Shown: positions 52,501 through 60,251 of the stretch, piece by piece
Position numbering within the stretch: the first letter of the stretch is position 1
Layout of the letters: each line of letters begins with the position of its first letter
Assembly (NCBI GenBank): GCA_958436175.1
Contig: CAUBJF010000004.1
Span: forward strand, 132,845-196,844
Direction: 5' to 3'
Length of the DNA stretch: 64,000 nt
Origin: an uncultured Muribaculaceae bacterium
GTDB lineage: Bacteria > Bacteroidota > Bacteroidia > Bacteroidales > Muribaculaceae
Translations under genes and position numbers: made by a program
Notes under the pieces: model-generated
The model's database searches: none
Seen by the model: only the letters and a program-made list of their open reading frames with translations
Told to the model about the DNA's origin: nothing

Positions 52501-52877
52501 AGGAGCTCGACAGCATAGAGCGCGAGGACCAGCTTGCAGCCTTCGAGGAGCGGCTCGTGGACCGTTTCGGACGCATACCCGATCAGGCGCGCGAACTCCT
52601 GCGTGTGCCGCGTCTGCGCCGACTGGCCCGTAAGCTCGGCATCGAGAAAGTCGTGATGAAGCAGGGATCGATGTTCCTCTTCTTCGTCGACGACAGCAAC
52701 AAGGCATACTACCAGAGCCCGATGTTCGGCCGTCTGCTCAACTATCTGCAGCAGAACCCGGAGCGTGTTCGTATCCGCGAGAAGAACGGTCGCCGCAGTT
52801 TCGCCATCGACCATGTCGCCACCGTCTCGCAGGCCGTCGAAATCCTCAAACAGACCCTCGACCTGCCGTCTATTTAG
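49533..52877 (+). CDS. mfd: Transcription-repair coupling factor Mfd
   Basis: The 1,114-residue protein has the UvrB-homology N-terminal domain (VYVFEPGQYAVRG-like sequence VFEPGQYAVRGSIMDIFG), the RNA-polymerase-interacting domain (YIVHVDHGVGKFAGL), and the RecG-like helicase motor (Walker A GDVGFGKTEIA, DEEQKFGV, MSATPIPRTL, QLRGRVGRSS) and a C-terminal TRCF domain. It removes stalled RNA polymerase and recruits UvrA. It starts inside the end of the S41 gene. Its stop is the left boundary of the accessory island. Confidence 0.97.
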   Translation: MTLSDICSQILSSSREKALRSLAAKKEGLVRGVAGSSAAIMLSGLPRSRSGAPVVVIGDSLDDAGYLYFDLCRIVGEDSVAMMPSGFKRDIKYGQVDPPNQILRTEALNRVKDGSLRFIVTYPDALAESVASREELDTRTLHLAKDTPADMKKAEKWLKDNGFKEVDYVFEPGQYAVRGSIMDIFGYSDELPVRLDFFGDEIDSIRSFNVETQLSETRHDSVSITANVAHRGQLSSFLDFIAADSLIAMRNEQYTLERIRAIGATEVSAFTLLTEEGDADALDLVVDAELFASKLATFHRLSFTAATNSGESTVPTLDFDCSPQGIYHKNFDLISESFTRLIADGYRMCILSDNEKQFSRLREIFADRGDDIPFEAIEGTLHEGFVDQTAKICVFTDHQIFDRFHKYTLKSDRARSGKLALSLKELGQIEVGDYIVHVDHGVGKFAGLLRTNINGKMQEVIKLVYQNNDILMVSIHALHKLAKYRGKEGVPPKINRIGSGAWQKMKDRTKSKLKDIARDLIKLYAARRDEKGFAFSPDSYLQHELEASFIYEDTPDQLTATQAVKTDMESERPMDRLICGDVGFGKTEIAVRAAFKAATDGKQVAVLVPTTVLAYQHYHTFSERLKDFPVRVEYLSRARSAKDVKEILADLEAGKIDIVIGTHKLIGKGVKFKDLGLLIIDEEQKFGVAVKEKLKQLKVNIDTLTMSATPIPRTLQFSLMGARDLSTITTPPPNRYPIITSVDALSDDVVAEAVNFELARGGQVFFVNHRIEGLYDLEAMIHRLVPDARTIVAHGQMPPEKLEKAINDFTAHDYDILLATTIIESGIDMPNVNTIIINNAQNFGLSELHQLRGRVGRSSRKAFCYLMVPPGLPLSPDARRRLQAIESFSDLGSGIHIAMQDLDIRGAGNLLGAEQSGFIADLGYETYQKILREAVVELRTEEFPDIADNAADSTSEGEDYVADCVIESDLELLLPFNYVPQESERISLYQELDSIEREDQLAAFEERLVDRFGRIPDQARELLRVPRLRRLARKLGIEKVVMKQGSMFLFFVDDSNKAYYQSPMFGRLLNYLQQNPERVRIREKNGRRSFAIDHVATVSQAVEILKQTLDLPSI

Positions 52878-53018
52878 GTCGGAAGTGTCGACGATTCGGC
52901 TGTTTGTCCACAAAGAAGCCATACCGCGCTGATATCGCAAATCTTAAAAACATGTTTTCCGGCATTTTATAGTGTCGGAAAGATATGTTTTTGTACATTT
53001 GTAGAAAATCCTCCTCCC

Positions 53019-54155
53019 ATGAAAAAGCATCTTCATTCAGTGCATACCATTGGCCGTATTCCTCAGGCCACGACGGAAAGATACGCGGGGCCGCATGTGG
53101 GAGCCATGGCGGCGAACGCCGTCCCGGCGGTGAGCAGGAGCTATTTCGAGGGCGGATATTTCGACGGCTCCGACAAGGCTCACTATCTCGTGGAGGATTA
53201 TCGTGGCAACATCGTGCGCGATTGTCGGGCCGACGGTACGGTTGTGGCATCGACGGAATACTATCCCTACGGCGAACCCCGTACAGAGCCTGCGGGCGAT
53301 AACCGTAAATGGACGGAGGGCAACGAGCGGCTTTCCTCTTCCGGCCTTCCGGTGACCGACTACGGCCCTCGTCTGATGGATCATGCGCGTATAGGATGGT
53401 CTCGCCCTGACCGCCTTCTCGAGTCGACCCCATGGCTATCTCCATACTCCTACTGCGACGGAAACCCCGTCGCCCACTCCGACCCGTCAGGGGATTATTT
53501 CTATCTTTGTGTCGCTGGGAGTACTTATATTTACCAAGATGGTGATTTCGGTTGGGATTTCTATAACGATAGGGGCGAACGATGCCCTCCAACAGTGTTT
53601 TATCGTAACATTGTTATCGCTTTTGATATAATTAATAGCTCATTAGTCGGGAGAACATTACTTTCTATTTTAGCTAATAGTGCTACTGCAATAAAGCTTG
53701 AAAATAGTGATTTTTCTTTTTTTAATTCTAAAGAAGCATCTATCCATTGGCAACCTTTGAATTCTAATAAGTTTGATACTCATTGCGTTACCCCTTGGGG
53801 CGATGTGTATCCAACATATGTGAATAGTGTTATGGCATTGGTTCACGAAATGTTCCATGCAGAAAGTTATTTATATGGATATGAATATAAACCAGAAAAT
53901 GTGTGGTTCAGTTATAAAGATAAGGATGGCAAAGATCGGAATGTGTACACTGACGAAATATGGGCAGTAAAAGGAGAAAATTTTGTCCGATCGGATTTGA
54001 GCCTTTACTTGAGGGCCGGATACGGATATATTGAATCAACAGGAGATTTATACATGCCATTGTATACATCGGTTATAGAGAATCGATTCACGTTCAGCAG
54101 CCCTTTTAAGATGGCTAATTATCTGTATGTAAGAGCTAAGAAGCATAAAAGATAA
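53019..54155 (+). CDS. Orphan RHS-core tip with C-terminal M91-like zinc metallopeptidase (candidate toxin)
   Basis: The 378-residue protein has no signal peptide and lacks the long YD-repeat body of RHS proteins. Residues about 40-160 are the terminal RHS core: YLVEDYRGNIV, EYYPYGEP, DYGPRLMDHARIGWSRPD, SPYSYCDGNPVAHSDPSG. After the DPSG junction the DNA becomes clearly AT-richer and the protein changes to a 220-residue domain with HEMFH (His276, Glu277, His280) and DEIWAVKGEN (Glu313), the layout of M91/NleD-type zinc metallopeptidases. This is the conserved-core/variable-tail pattern of polymorphic toxins. It sits behind the duplicated leader and ten bases before the first candidate immunity lipoprotein. 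Target unknown. Confidence 0.8.
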   Translation: MKKHLHSVHTIGRIPQATTERYAGPHVGAMAANAVPAVSRSYFEGGYFDGSDKAHYLVEDYRGNIVRDCRADGTVVASTEYYPYGEPRTEPAGDNRKWTEGNERLSSSGLPVTDYGPRLMDHARIGWSRPDRLLESTPWLSPYSYCDGNPVAHSDPSGDYFYLCVAGSTYIYQDGDFGWDFYNDRGERCPPTVFYRNIVIAFDIINSSLVGRTLLSILANSATAIKLENSDFSFFNSKEASIHWQPLNSNKFDTHCVTPWGDVYPTYVNSVMALVHEMFHAESYLYGYEYKPENVWFSYKDKDGKDRNVYTDEIWAVKGENFVRSDLSLYLRAGYGYIESTGDLYMPLYTSVIENRFTFSSPFKMANYLYVRAKKHKR

Positions 54156-54165
54156 ATATAACTGT

Positions 54166-55416
54166 ATGAAGTATTTAGTGGCAATAATAGCGGCTGTTAT
54201 GCTTATGTCTTGTACACGTCCCAATCCAACAAAAAGGGAAACGACAAAAGAGATAATGGAGCAAGATGCGACGACGGATAGGGGTATTACGGCAGACAGT
54301 AGGGTTTATTTATCTCCCATCCTCAGGGTTGATAGCTTCAAACATGTTGTTAATGGCTTTTACCCAGTTGATAGTCTTGGCTTTGAGATGAATCGTTTGC
54401 TCAAAGACTTTTGTAAGTTGGATAGTAAATCTGTATTCGGAAAAGAACCAACTTTTTGGATAAACGAGATAAGTAAAGAACGTAATGACACCGTGGTCGC
54501 TACCGTGATAAGAGACTTGGTGAATAAAACTACTTATCTAAGACTTTATAGTTCAAAAAACGCAGAGAACTATATATTCGACAATTACTCCGATTCAAGC
54601 GGTTTCACATTAAATAAGGTAATTAAACCTATGCCATATCCTTCAATAGACACTTATTGGGATGATCTGGTCAAGGTGGATAATACATTGTTGTCGCTAT
54701 CCAAAAGTGTGTCTTCGACAGTCATTGCAATAATAAATAATAGAAGGGTATCTGAATTCCGTGCTGCTAAAACTGAAATCGAATTATCCGACGGCATTAT
54801 GTATCCCTTGGATTCTATCACAAATCAAAAGCGTCCTGCATATCTCACAGAGCCACTGATATATAAAAATGAAATGGAAACTTTCTATTTTAAAAGTAAA
54901 AAGGACTATGATATCAGGATAGACTCAGTAGATGTAGTGCCTGCTAACAGAGAAGGAAACGGTGACATCGATGGGTTCATATTCAGACGGCTTAAGAGTC
55001 TGCCCTATTTTGACAATGCGAAGTTCTCGGAGTTTATCAATAGGTTCAAGTTTACTGATATATTGGCCGAGAATGATACACTGGTAATAGATGTGAGAAT
55101 TCATCCACACGCTGATTTGGACATAATCTATTATACGCTCGAGGCCGAGACTGCAACTAGTTTAAAATGCTTACGAGCCGCTCTTTTGGATAAAGAAATA
55201 AAGAAATTTGACATTGAGCGTTTCCGGGGGAATGAGCGGTGGAATGCAAAGAAATCAATGCCGGGCAGGGATACTTTAGATAGTCCGTTTGAAGCCGGTA
55301 TGTGTATGATCCTTTATGTCAATGCCGGCAAGGTTTACCGATATCGCCTTATCGATAACCTGACCATCGGAGCGAGGAAATACTATGAGGAGATGGCGAA
55401 GCGTACACGTTTATAG
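54166..55416 (+). CDS. Two-module lipoprotein of the island family, member 1
   Basis: The 416-residue protein has a lipobox (VMLMSC, Cys about 16). Two copies of one module follow. Module 1 (about 60-250) has EMNRLLKDFCKLDSKSVFG, NDTVVATVI and ends VIAIINNRRVSEFRAA. Module 2 (about 250-416) has PYFDNAKFSEF, NDTLVIDVRI and ends LYVNAGKVYRYRLIDNL plus GARKYYEEMA. Member 60252 is its closest relative (shared MNR-L-DFC, WNDT/RNDT, PLDSITN). No database family is recognised. It is next to the RHS-type toxin, so periplasmic immunity is a reasonable inference. Confidence 0.75.
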   Translation: MKYLVAIIAAVMLMSCTRPNPTKRETTKEIMEQDATTDRGITADSRVYLSPILRVDSFKHVVNGFYPVDSLGFEMNRLLKDFCKLDSKSVFGKEPTFWINEISKERNDTVVATVIRDLVNKTTYLRLYSSKNAENYIFDNYSDSSGFTLNKVIKPMPYPSIDTYWDDLVKVDNTLLSLSKSVSSTVIAIINNRRVSEFRAAKTEIELSDGIMYPLDSITNQKRPAYLTEPLIYKNEMETFYFKSKKDYDIRIDSVDVVPANREGNGDIDGFIFRRLKSLPYFDNAKFSEFINRFKFTDILAENDTLVIDVRIHPHADLDIIYYTLEAETATSLKCLRAALLDKEIKKFDIERFRGNERWNAKKSMPGRDTLDSPFEAGMCMILYVNAGKVYRYRLIDNLTIGARKYYEEMAKRTRL

Positions 55417-55447
55417 GAATTATTATTAAAGAAACATTAAAAGTAAC

Positions 55448-56863
55448 ATGAAAACCAGATTTATATTAATGATTTTCGGAATGCTGTGGGCTGTTACAGC
55501 TAAAGCTCAGATTGAAATTGTCGACACTCCTGGGATATCCGATTTTGGTCTCCATTTATTCGAAGATAGTGTTATCTTTGAACAGCCGCAGGATATGCAC
55601 AATCTTGGAGATATTGTCTACAAGACGATAAAATCAAACTGTAGGCAAGATTGGAATTTAATTTATAAAGTTTCGCCAACTACAGAGATTGACGCTATTC
55701 CCAAAAACGATAATGACACTATTATTGTGCAAGTAGAAGGATTTGCTATAGATATTTGGAGCAAATCGACAAAATACCATACCAGTATACCACATTATAC
55801 AGGAAATGACACAGTCTTCGTATCTCATTCCTACGAGCCGGAAAGTGATACTTTTACATCCAAAGTTAACGAATTCCGGACGTTGATAGGCAACCTATTC
55901 ATGGATGAGAAGTGTCTTGTCGCTGTAATTGTGGAGGGAGGAAAGCTTTCTTCCATGAGGATAGTGAATCTCTATAGGAAGCCATTGTGTTCTGAGTTAG
56001 CAAATGAATTTGATATAATTCTGTTTGCGCCTAATTCTCATGAAGTCGAGTATAATAAGTTATTTTGTCGTTTAGAAGATTTTAATAAAGAGGTCGACTC
56101 TACTAATATTATTTATGAAAACGCTATTCCTGTTTCCGAACTGGATTCTCTCTACAGGAAGCCATTGTGTTTTAAGTTGGCAAGTGAATTTGATAAAATT
56201 GTGTTTGCGCCTTATCCTCATGATGTCGAATATAATAAGTCATTTTGTTGTTTAGAAGATTTTAATATAGAGGTGGACTCTACTAATATTATTTATGAAA
56301 ATCCTATTCCTGTTTCCGAACTGGATTCATTAGTTAATACTTTGATGAAAAACTCTGGCTATTTCAGTGATTCTCAATTTACATATAAGCCAAAAGGATT
56401 GTCGCTAAAAGATTTTATTCAAAAGAATGATACTGTATATGTTTGCTTTAGAAGACAATGTACAAGAGATGCATACTTCTGGACAACTGAGTTCAGTACG
56501 GCCTGCGGAGCGCATATCCTCAGGAGGGTAGATAATGACAGTTGGGGAAATATCACGATATCTAAAAAAGAAATCTATAATCAGTATAATAGACAAAGCT
56601 ATCGTAAAAAATTTAAATTCAAATATAAAATTGACTTTGAGCCACGGTATACAGGCCGTTTAGGGCAACTGAAATTACCCTCTGTTTTATGGAATAATAT
56701 AAAAGAGTCCAACCAGGCCAATAGATTTAGTTTATCATGCCCTCTGGCGTTTGAATTGATGTTGGTTTTTATCGTTAAGGATGGTAAGATTGCAGAACTC
56801 CGTACTATCGATAATTTGACATCTGGTGCACGCAAATACTATAAGAGCATTGCCGAGAAATAG
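55448..56863 (+). CDS. Two-module secreted protein of the island family, member 2, with internal duplication
   Basis: The 471-residue protein has a cleavable signal peptide (FILMIFGMLWAVTAKAQ), not a lipobox. It shows the same two-module plan (NDTIIVQVEGF ... VAVIVEGGKLSSMRIVN; then ELDSLVNTLMKNSGYF, KNDTVYVCF ... LVFIVKDGKIAELRTIDNL and the tail GARKYYKSIAEK). Between them a 60-residue unit starting YRKPLC is present twice in tandem (bases 55970-56329), about 75-80% alike at protein level by eye. This is the longest member. AT-rich codon use. Confidence 0.75.
   Translation: MKTRFILMIFGMLWAVTAKAQIEIVDTPGISDFGLHLFEDSVIFEQPQDMHNLGDIVYKTIKSNCRQDWNLIYKVSPTTEIDAIPKNDNDTIIVQVEGFAIDIWSKSTKYHTSIPHYTGNDTVFVSHSYEPESDTFTSKVNEFRTLIGNLFMDEKCLVAVIVEGGKLSSMRIVNLYRKPLCSELANEFDIILFAPNSHEVEYNKLFCRLEDFNKEVDSTNIIYENAIPVSELDSLYRKPLCFKLASEFDKIVFAPYPHDVEYNKSFCCLEDFNIEVDSTNIIYENPIPVSELDSLVNTLMKNSGYFSDSQFTYKPKGLSLKDFIQKNDTVYVCFRRQCTRDAYFWTTEFSTACGAHILRRVDNDSWGNITISKKEIYNQYNRQSYRKKFKFKYKIDFEPRYTGRLGQLKLPSVLWNNIKESNQANRFSLSCPLAFELMLVFIVKDGKIAELRTIDNLTSGARKYYKSIAEK
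55970..56329. repeat. 180-bp in-frame tandem duplication
   Basis: CTCTATAGGAAGCC... at 55970-56149 is repeated as CTCTACAGGAAGCC... at 56150-56329, exactly 60 codons each, with scattered substitutions. Both units end in the ELDS codons that begin module 2. Confidence 0.95.
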
Positions 56864-56886
56864 TAAGTCATAAATAACGATTGCAT

Positions 56887-57033
56887 ATGAAACGGACGAT
56901 GATGATAATAATCGTGATGGCGGCGCTTGCGGCCATGGCGCAAGAGGAGAGGAGGGTGTTTCCGCTGGAGCTCAGCCCCTTTGGCGCAGCATTCTCTTCT
57001 ACGCCGGATGAAACGACTCGACGATTCGAATGA
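56887..57033 (+). pseudogene. Truncated lipoprotein/secreted gene start (48 codons)
   Basis: ATGAAACGGACGATGATG begins a 48-codon frame coding a signal-peptide-like start (MKRTMMIIIVMAALAAMAQ) followed by 29 residues, ending at TGA 57031-57033. The first 12 codons match the start of the gene at 62424; after that the sequences differ. Its last codons (CGACGATTCG) are also the first bases of leader copy 2, so it seems to be a breakpoint product. Confidence 0.65.
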
Positions 57034-57149
57034 TTGTTCACAAGTAACTCGACACATCGCCGATACTGGAAAGTATAAAAACATGTTTTCCGGCATTTTA
57101 TAGTGTCGGCAAGATATGTTTTTGTACATTTGTAAAAAATCCTCCTCCC

Positions 57150-57800
57150 ATGAAAAAACTTCAGCCTTATTTCGTCTTTAAATCGACAATAGCATTGGTA
57201 ATTGCTCTCCTTTGTTCTTCTATCAGTCTCAGCGGGAAAGAACCTAATGGCTATAGAGATTTCCCTTTGGTCAGTCTAAAGGATAACGAACTTTCGCAGT
57301 TTATGAAAGACATAATCGTACCCTTGGCTAAGAGTAACAACTATGATCCAATGTCTGATAAAATAGAGCTCAGAATATTTAAGACCGATAAAGGCTACAA
57401 GGCAAGGATAATCGTCGACATATGTTTTGATTTATATCCTGTTTATGACAAAGACAATACTTATTATTTATCCAAAATAGATGGTGTGCTTATCTTTATT
57501 GGAGGCGATGCAGCACGGATGATTTTGGGCGATAGGTTGGGTTACATCAGGGCATATTCGAAACCTTTACTCTTAGCTGTTTGTGATGACGAGGCTCAAT
57601 GGACCTTTGTCAATGAAGAAAACACTATTAAATTTGTTTGTTTTGAGGATTGGGGATTGACCTGGCTTGAGGGTGTGCCAAGAGAGTTTTATGATCCCGG
57701 GTTCGTACCGGTTAAAAAGCTCGAGCCGAATATGCCGGAGTGTATAGATCCTCGTTCTATCCCCGAAGCTCCAAGCACCTGTTTGCCAATACGCCAATAA
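57150..57800 (+). CDS. Exported protein of unknown function behind leader copy 2
   Basis: The 216-residue protein starts with a signal peptide (FVFKSTIALVIALLCSSISLSG). It has no lipobox, and I see neither the two-module pattern nor the GARKYYK tail. The middle is hydrophobic/aromatic (GYKARIIVDICFDLYPVYD, IDGVLIFIGGDAARM), then WTFVNEENTIKFVCFEDWG. Its first five codons and whole leader are shared with the RHS-tip gene, but the rest is unrelated. It could be an immunity protein, a second effector or a passenger gene; nothing in the sequence decides this. Confidence 0.7.
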   Translation: MKKLQPYFVFKSTIALVIALLCSSISLSGKEPNGYRDFPLVSLKDNELSQFMKDIIVPLAKSNNYDPMSDKIELRIFKTDKGYKARIIVDICFDLYPVYDKDNTYYLSKIDGVLIFIGGDAARMILGDRLGYIRAYSKPLLLAVCDDEAQWTFVNEENTIKFVCFEDWGLTWLEGVPREFYDPGFVPVKKLEPNMPECIDPRSIPEAPSTCLPIRQ

Positions 57801-57852
57801 AACCCATAAATACGGGGACGTACACCAGAATCGTCAAAAAGATAAAAAGCAC

Positions 57853-58974
57853 ATGAACCGAGTGATAAAACGATGGGATATGGTAAGGATAATCGGGCAT
57901 AGATTATCCTTTGTTTTATGCCTGATGATGATCTCCATGACTGCGCATGGCGAACAAGTTGATTGCATGGTCAAATCCGTTGTGCTGTCCGGCGACGAGT
58001 TAACAGACAAAGACAGTATAGGGCGTTTCTTTAGAGAGACCTTAATAGAACATTGCGGTTACGATATCTCATCCGATATGGAATACAATCCGTTCGAGGA
58101 ATTAGCCGGTATGTCTACGAACAAGAAAGACACTGTTCTTATATCGGTATCCTTTAATTTCGAGGGATGTTGCGACGTGTTTCGTATGTCGGCTGTCAAT
58201 AGTGGCCGGAATATTTCGATAGAAAGGAGGGACGTATGTTATGAGCTTGTAAGGAGTTTGCGTCCCCCTCATATAGATTTGAGGCAAGTGAGGGAAGATA
58301 TTACTGACATAGAATTTTCTAAAACAAGCGCAGAAAGCCATTACAGGATTTTTGTTTTTGTTGAAATCGCAGATTCGAAGATCGGGGACATCGAGTTATA
58401 CACAAATTGTGGCGGAACCACGGAGAAGGCTTCAAGTATAAGCCCGACGAGACACCGTTTCCCTGTTAAGGAAGTAGAGCCCAAAGATTCCCGTAAGTCG
58501 CGGTCGTTTCCCTCATTAGAATCATTTAAACATGATATAGATTCGTGTAGGATTGTTTATAATCCCGGTATACCGACAGACTCTTTGAAACAAACAATTC
58601 TTCGTGAATTGAGTAAATATAAATGTTATGATTCGGAAAGCTTTGCAAAATCTTTTAATCGACATACTCTACCCAAAGCAGCAAATGATGATACACTGTT
58701 TGTCCGTATTCTCACCTATCAGACAGAGGAAGGATTTTTCCGTTATATCATCCGATCCGGAAGCAAATCCAGTGCAAATAAAAAGTGGCTTGGCACCAAG
58801 CTGTGGGGCCAAGAGAGTGCGATGGATGGGAAAACAGACCATTACGATACCTTTGCAACAGTCATGCTTATACATATTTCAAATGGCTTGATTAGCAGTA
58901 TAGATATAATGCACAATTTGAGCAAAGGGTGGAGAGCTTTTTTTTATATGGAAAAAATAGATGGCATAAATTAA
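57853..58974 (+). CDS. Two-module secreted protein of the island family, member 3
   Basis: The 373-residue protein has a signal segment (HRLSFVLCLMMISMTAHG); the start may be 57853 or the ATG at 57880. Module 1: FFRETLIEHCGYDISSD, KKDTVLISVSF, ending VFVEIADSKIGDIELY. Module 2: PTDSLKQTILRELSKYKCYD, NDDTLFVRIL, ending LIHISNGLISSIDIMHNLSKG. The usual GARKYYK tail is replaced by GWRAFFYMEK, so it is a divergent member. Seven bases separate it from the next gene. Confidence 0.72.
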   Translation: MNRVIKRWDMVRIIGHRLSFVLCLMMISMTAHGEQVDCMVKSVVLSGDELTDKDSIGRFFRETLIEHCGYDISSDMEYNPFEELAGMSTNKKDTVLISVSFNFEGCCDVFRMSAVNSGRNISIERRDVCYELVRSLRPPHIDLRQVREDITDIEFSKTSAESHYRIFVFVEIADSKIGDIELYTNCGGTTEKASSISPTRHRFPVKEVEPKDSRKSRSFPSLESFKHDIDSCRIVYNPGIPTDSLKQTILRELSKYKCYDSESFAKSFNRHTLPKAANDDTLFVRILTYQTEEGFFRYIIRSGSKSSANKKWLGTKLWGQESAMDGKTDHYDTFATVMLIHISNGLISSIDIMHNLSKGWRAFFYMEKIDGIN

Positions 58975-58981
58975 AAAGCAT

Positions 58982-60226
58982 ATGACGCATACGATATCGA
59001 ACCTCCGGGTAATATTAATACTTGTCTTCCTGTCCGTGTTAGCGGATAGTTGTACCAACTTGAAAAGCGACAAGGCATCTCCGGTGCAGGACACGGAGGA
59101 GGCCGGAATGATGCTGCAGGAAAACACGAGCATTTTGACTCCGCCCCGGCCCGTCAAGAAGCTCGACTCGCTGATACAGTATGAGCTGGAGCATTTCTGC
59201 GATATCGATGCCGACAGTGTGTTTGCCGACAATCCGGCTGAAGCTGTGAACTATCTTGATATCGCGGCGAACGATACAGTGGTAGTAATTGCTGCAGTGG
59301 ACAATAAAGGGATTGACTACATAGAAATCTCCGGACTTGCCAGCAACAGACGCGTAATGATAAGACGCCGGCTCAGTTTCGACTTTATGTCGGTATATCA
59401 CGAAAAGATTCCTGAATATTTCAATTTGACAAAAGAGCAGGACAGATTAAGAAGCTGGGAAGGCGAGACGAAAATTATCGATGCAATCGCGAAAAGCCTC
59501 ATCACATTTGTCATCCAAGATAATCATGTGGTTGAGGTCAGTTCAATCCGATGCTCTATGCCTCAAAGCACCCCCGCAGAACTTGCCTGGTTCGACAGCC
59601 GGACTGCACCCAAGAAAATAAGGATTAAAGAGCTCGAAGGCCAAAAGGAGTACGATAAATCTTTTAAAACCACTGAGGATTACAAATTTACGACCAGACA
59701 TTGGTCAAAACGGTACAGTCCCTCTGTGTCGTATCTGGATATAGACTCGATACTGGATATTGAGTTAGACAACCGGCCATATCTGAAGGCAGCTAACTTC
59801 AGCCGATCTAATCGTGGAATAAGCCTAAAAGGTAAATTGAATCCGACGGACACATTCGCTGTCTATGTTAAGTATGATGTAATCAGGTACAGTAAAGGCA
59901 GCTTTATACCCCGGGAAGATAAACTCGCCGAGGGTAGCAATCCTTTCATAGAAAGGGACGTTGAAGAAATAAACCGGATAGTTAATAATCTGGAGCATGA
60001 GTATTACGAATCTGTCGAAACCTCCGGAGATTTGGAATGTAGCAGCTATAATGTGACAATCGAGTCAGTCAGTGATGTTGGTGAGATTGTCGATCACCAG
60101 ATTGAACTGGAATTTCAATTTCTGGCAATCTTCTACATAAAAGACGGAAAGATTGCCAAGTCCTCATTCATCGACAGACTCACCACCGGCGCTCGCAAGT
60201 ACTATAAGAGCATTGCCGATAAATAG
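58982..60226 (+). CDS. Two-module lipoprotein of the island family, member 4
   Basis: The 414-residue protein has a lipobox (SVLADSC, Cys about 24). Module 1: LDSLIQYELEHFCDIDADSV, ANDTVVVIAAVD, ending FVIQDNHVVEVSSI. Module 2: LDIDSILDIELDNRPYLK, PTDTFAVYVKYD, ending IFYIKDGKIAKSSFIDRL and tail GARKYYKSIADK. It is one of the two clearest full-length members and a good query for the family. It is coupled closely to both neighbours (7-base gaps). Confidence 0.75.
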   Translation: MTHTISNLRVILILVFLSVLADSCTNLKSDKASPVQDTEEAGMMLQENTSILTPPRPVKKLDSLIQYELEHFCDIDADSVFADNPAEAVNYLDIAANDTVVVIAAVDNKGIDYIEISGLASNRRVMIRRRLSFDFMSVYHEKIPEYFNLTKEQDRLRSWEGETKIIDAIAKSLITFVIQDNHVVEVSSIRCSMPQSTPAELAWFDSRTAPKKIRIKELEGQKEYDKSFKTTEDYKFTTRHWSKRYSPSVSYLDIDSILDIELDNRPYLKAANFSRSNRGISLKGKLNPTDTFAVYVKYDVIRYSKGSFIPREDKLAEGSNPFIERDVEEINRIVNNLEHEYYESVETSGDLECSSYNVTIESVSDVGEIVDHQIELEFQFLAIFYIKDGKIAKSSFIDRLTTGARKYYKSIADK

Positions 60227-60251
60227 TTAAGTCATGGTAATAGGGAAAAAT

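Larger units (their letters stand above)
52888..57153. repeat. Duplicated leader, about 135 bp (52888-53022 and 57018-57153)
   Basis: Both copies run from TCGACGATTCG to the start codon region CCTCCTCCCATGAAAAA. The last ~75 bases are almost identical, and the first ~55 are looser. Each copy contains an inverted repeat (52946-52961 with 52976-52992; 57077-57092 with 57107-57123), then a -7 element TACATTTGT (52994-53002; 57125-57133) and a purine-poor CCTCCTCCC just before ATG. The genes behind the two copies are unrelated. Confidence 0.92.

Noticed and set aside
50094..52940. Long antisense frames (431 and 418 codons) within mfd
   Set aside because: They are by-products of the GC-rich third positions in mfd and carry no motifs.
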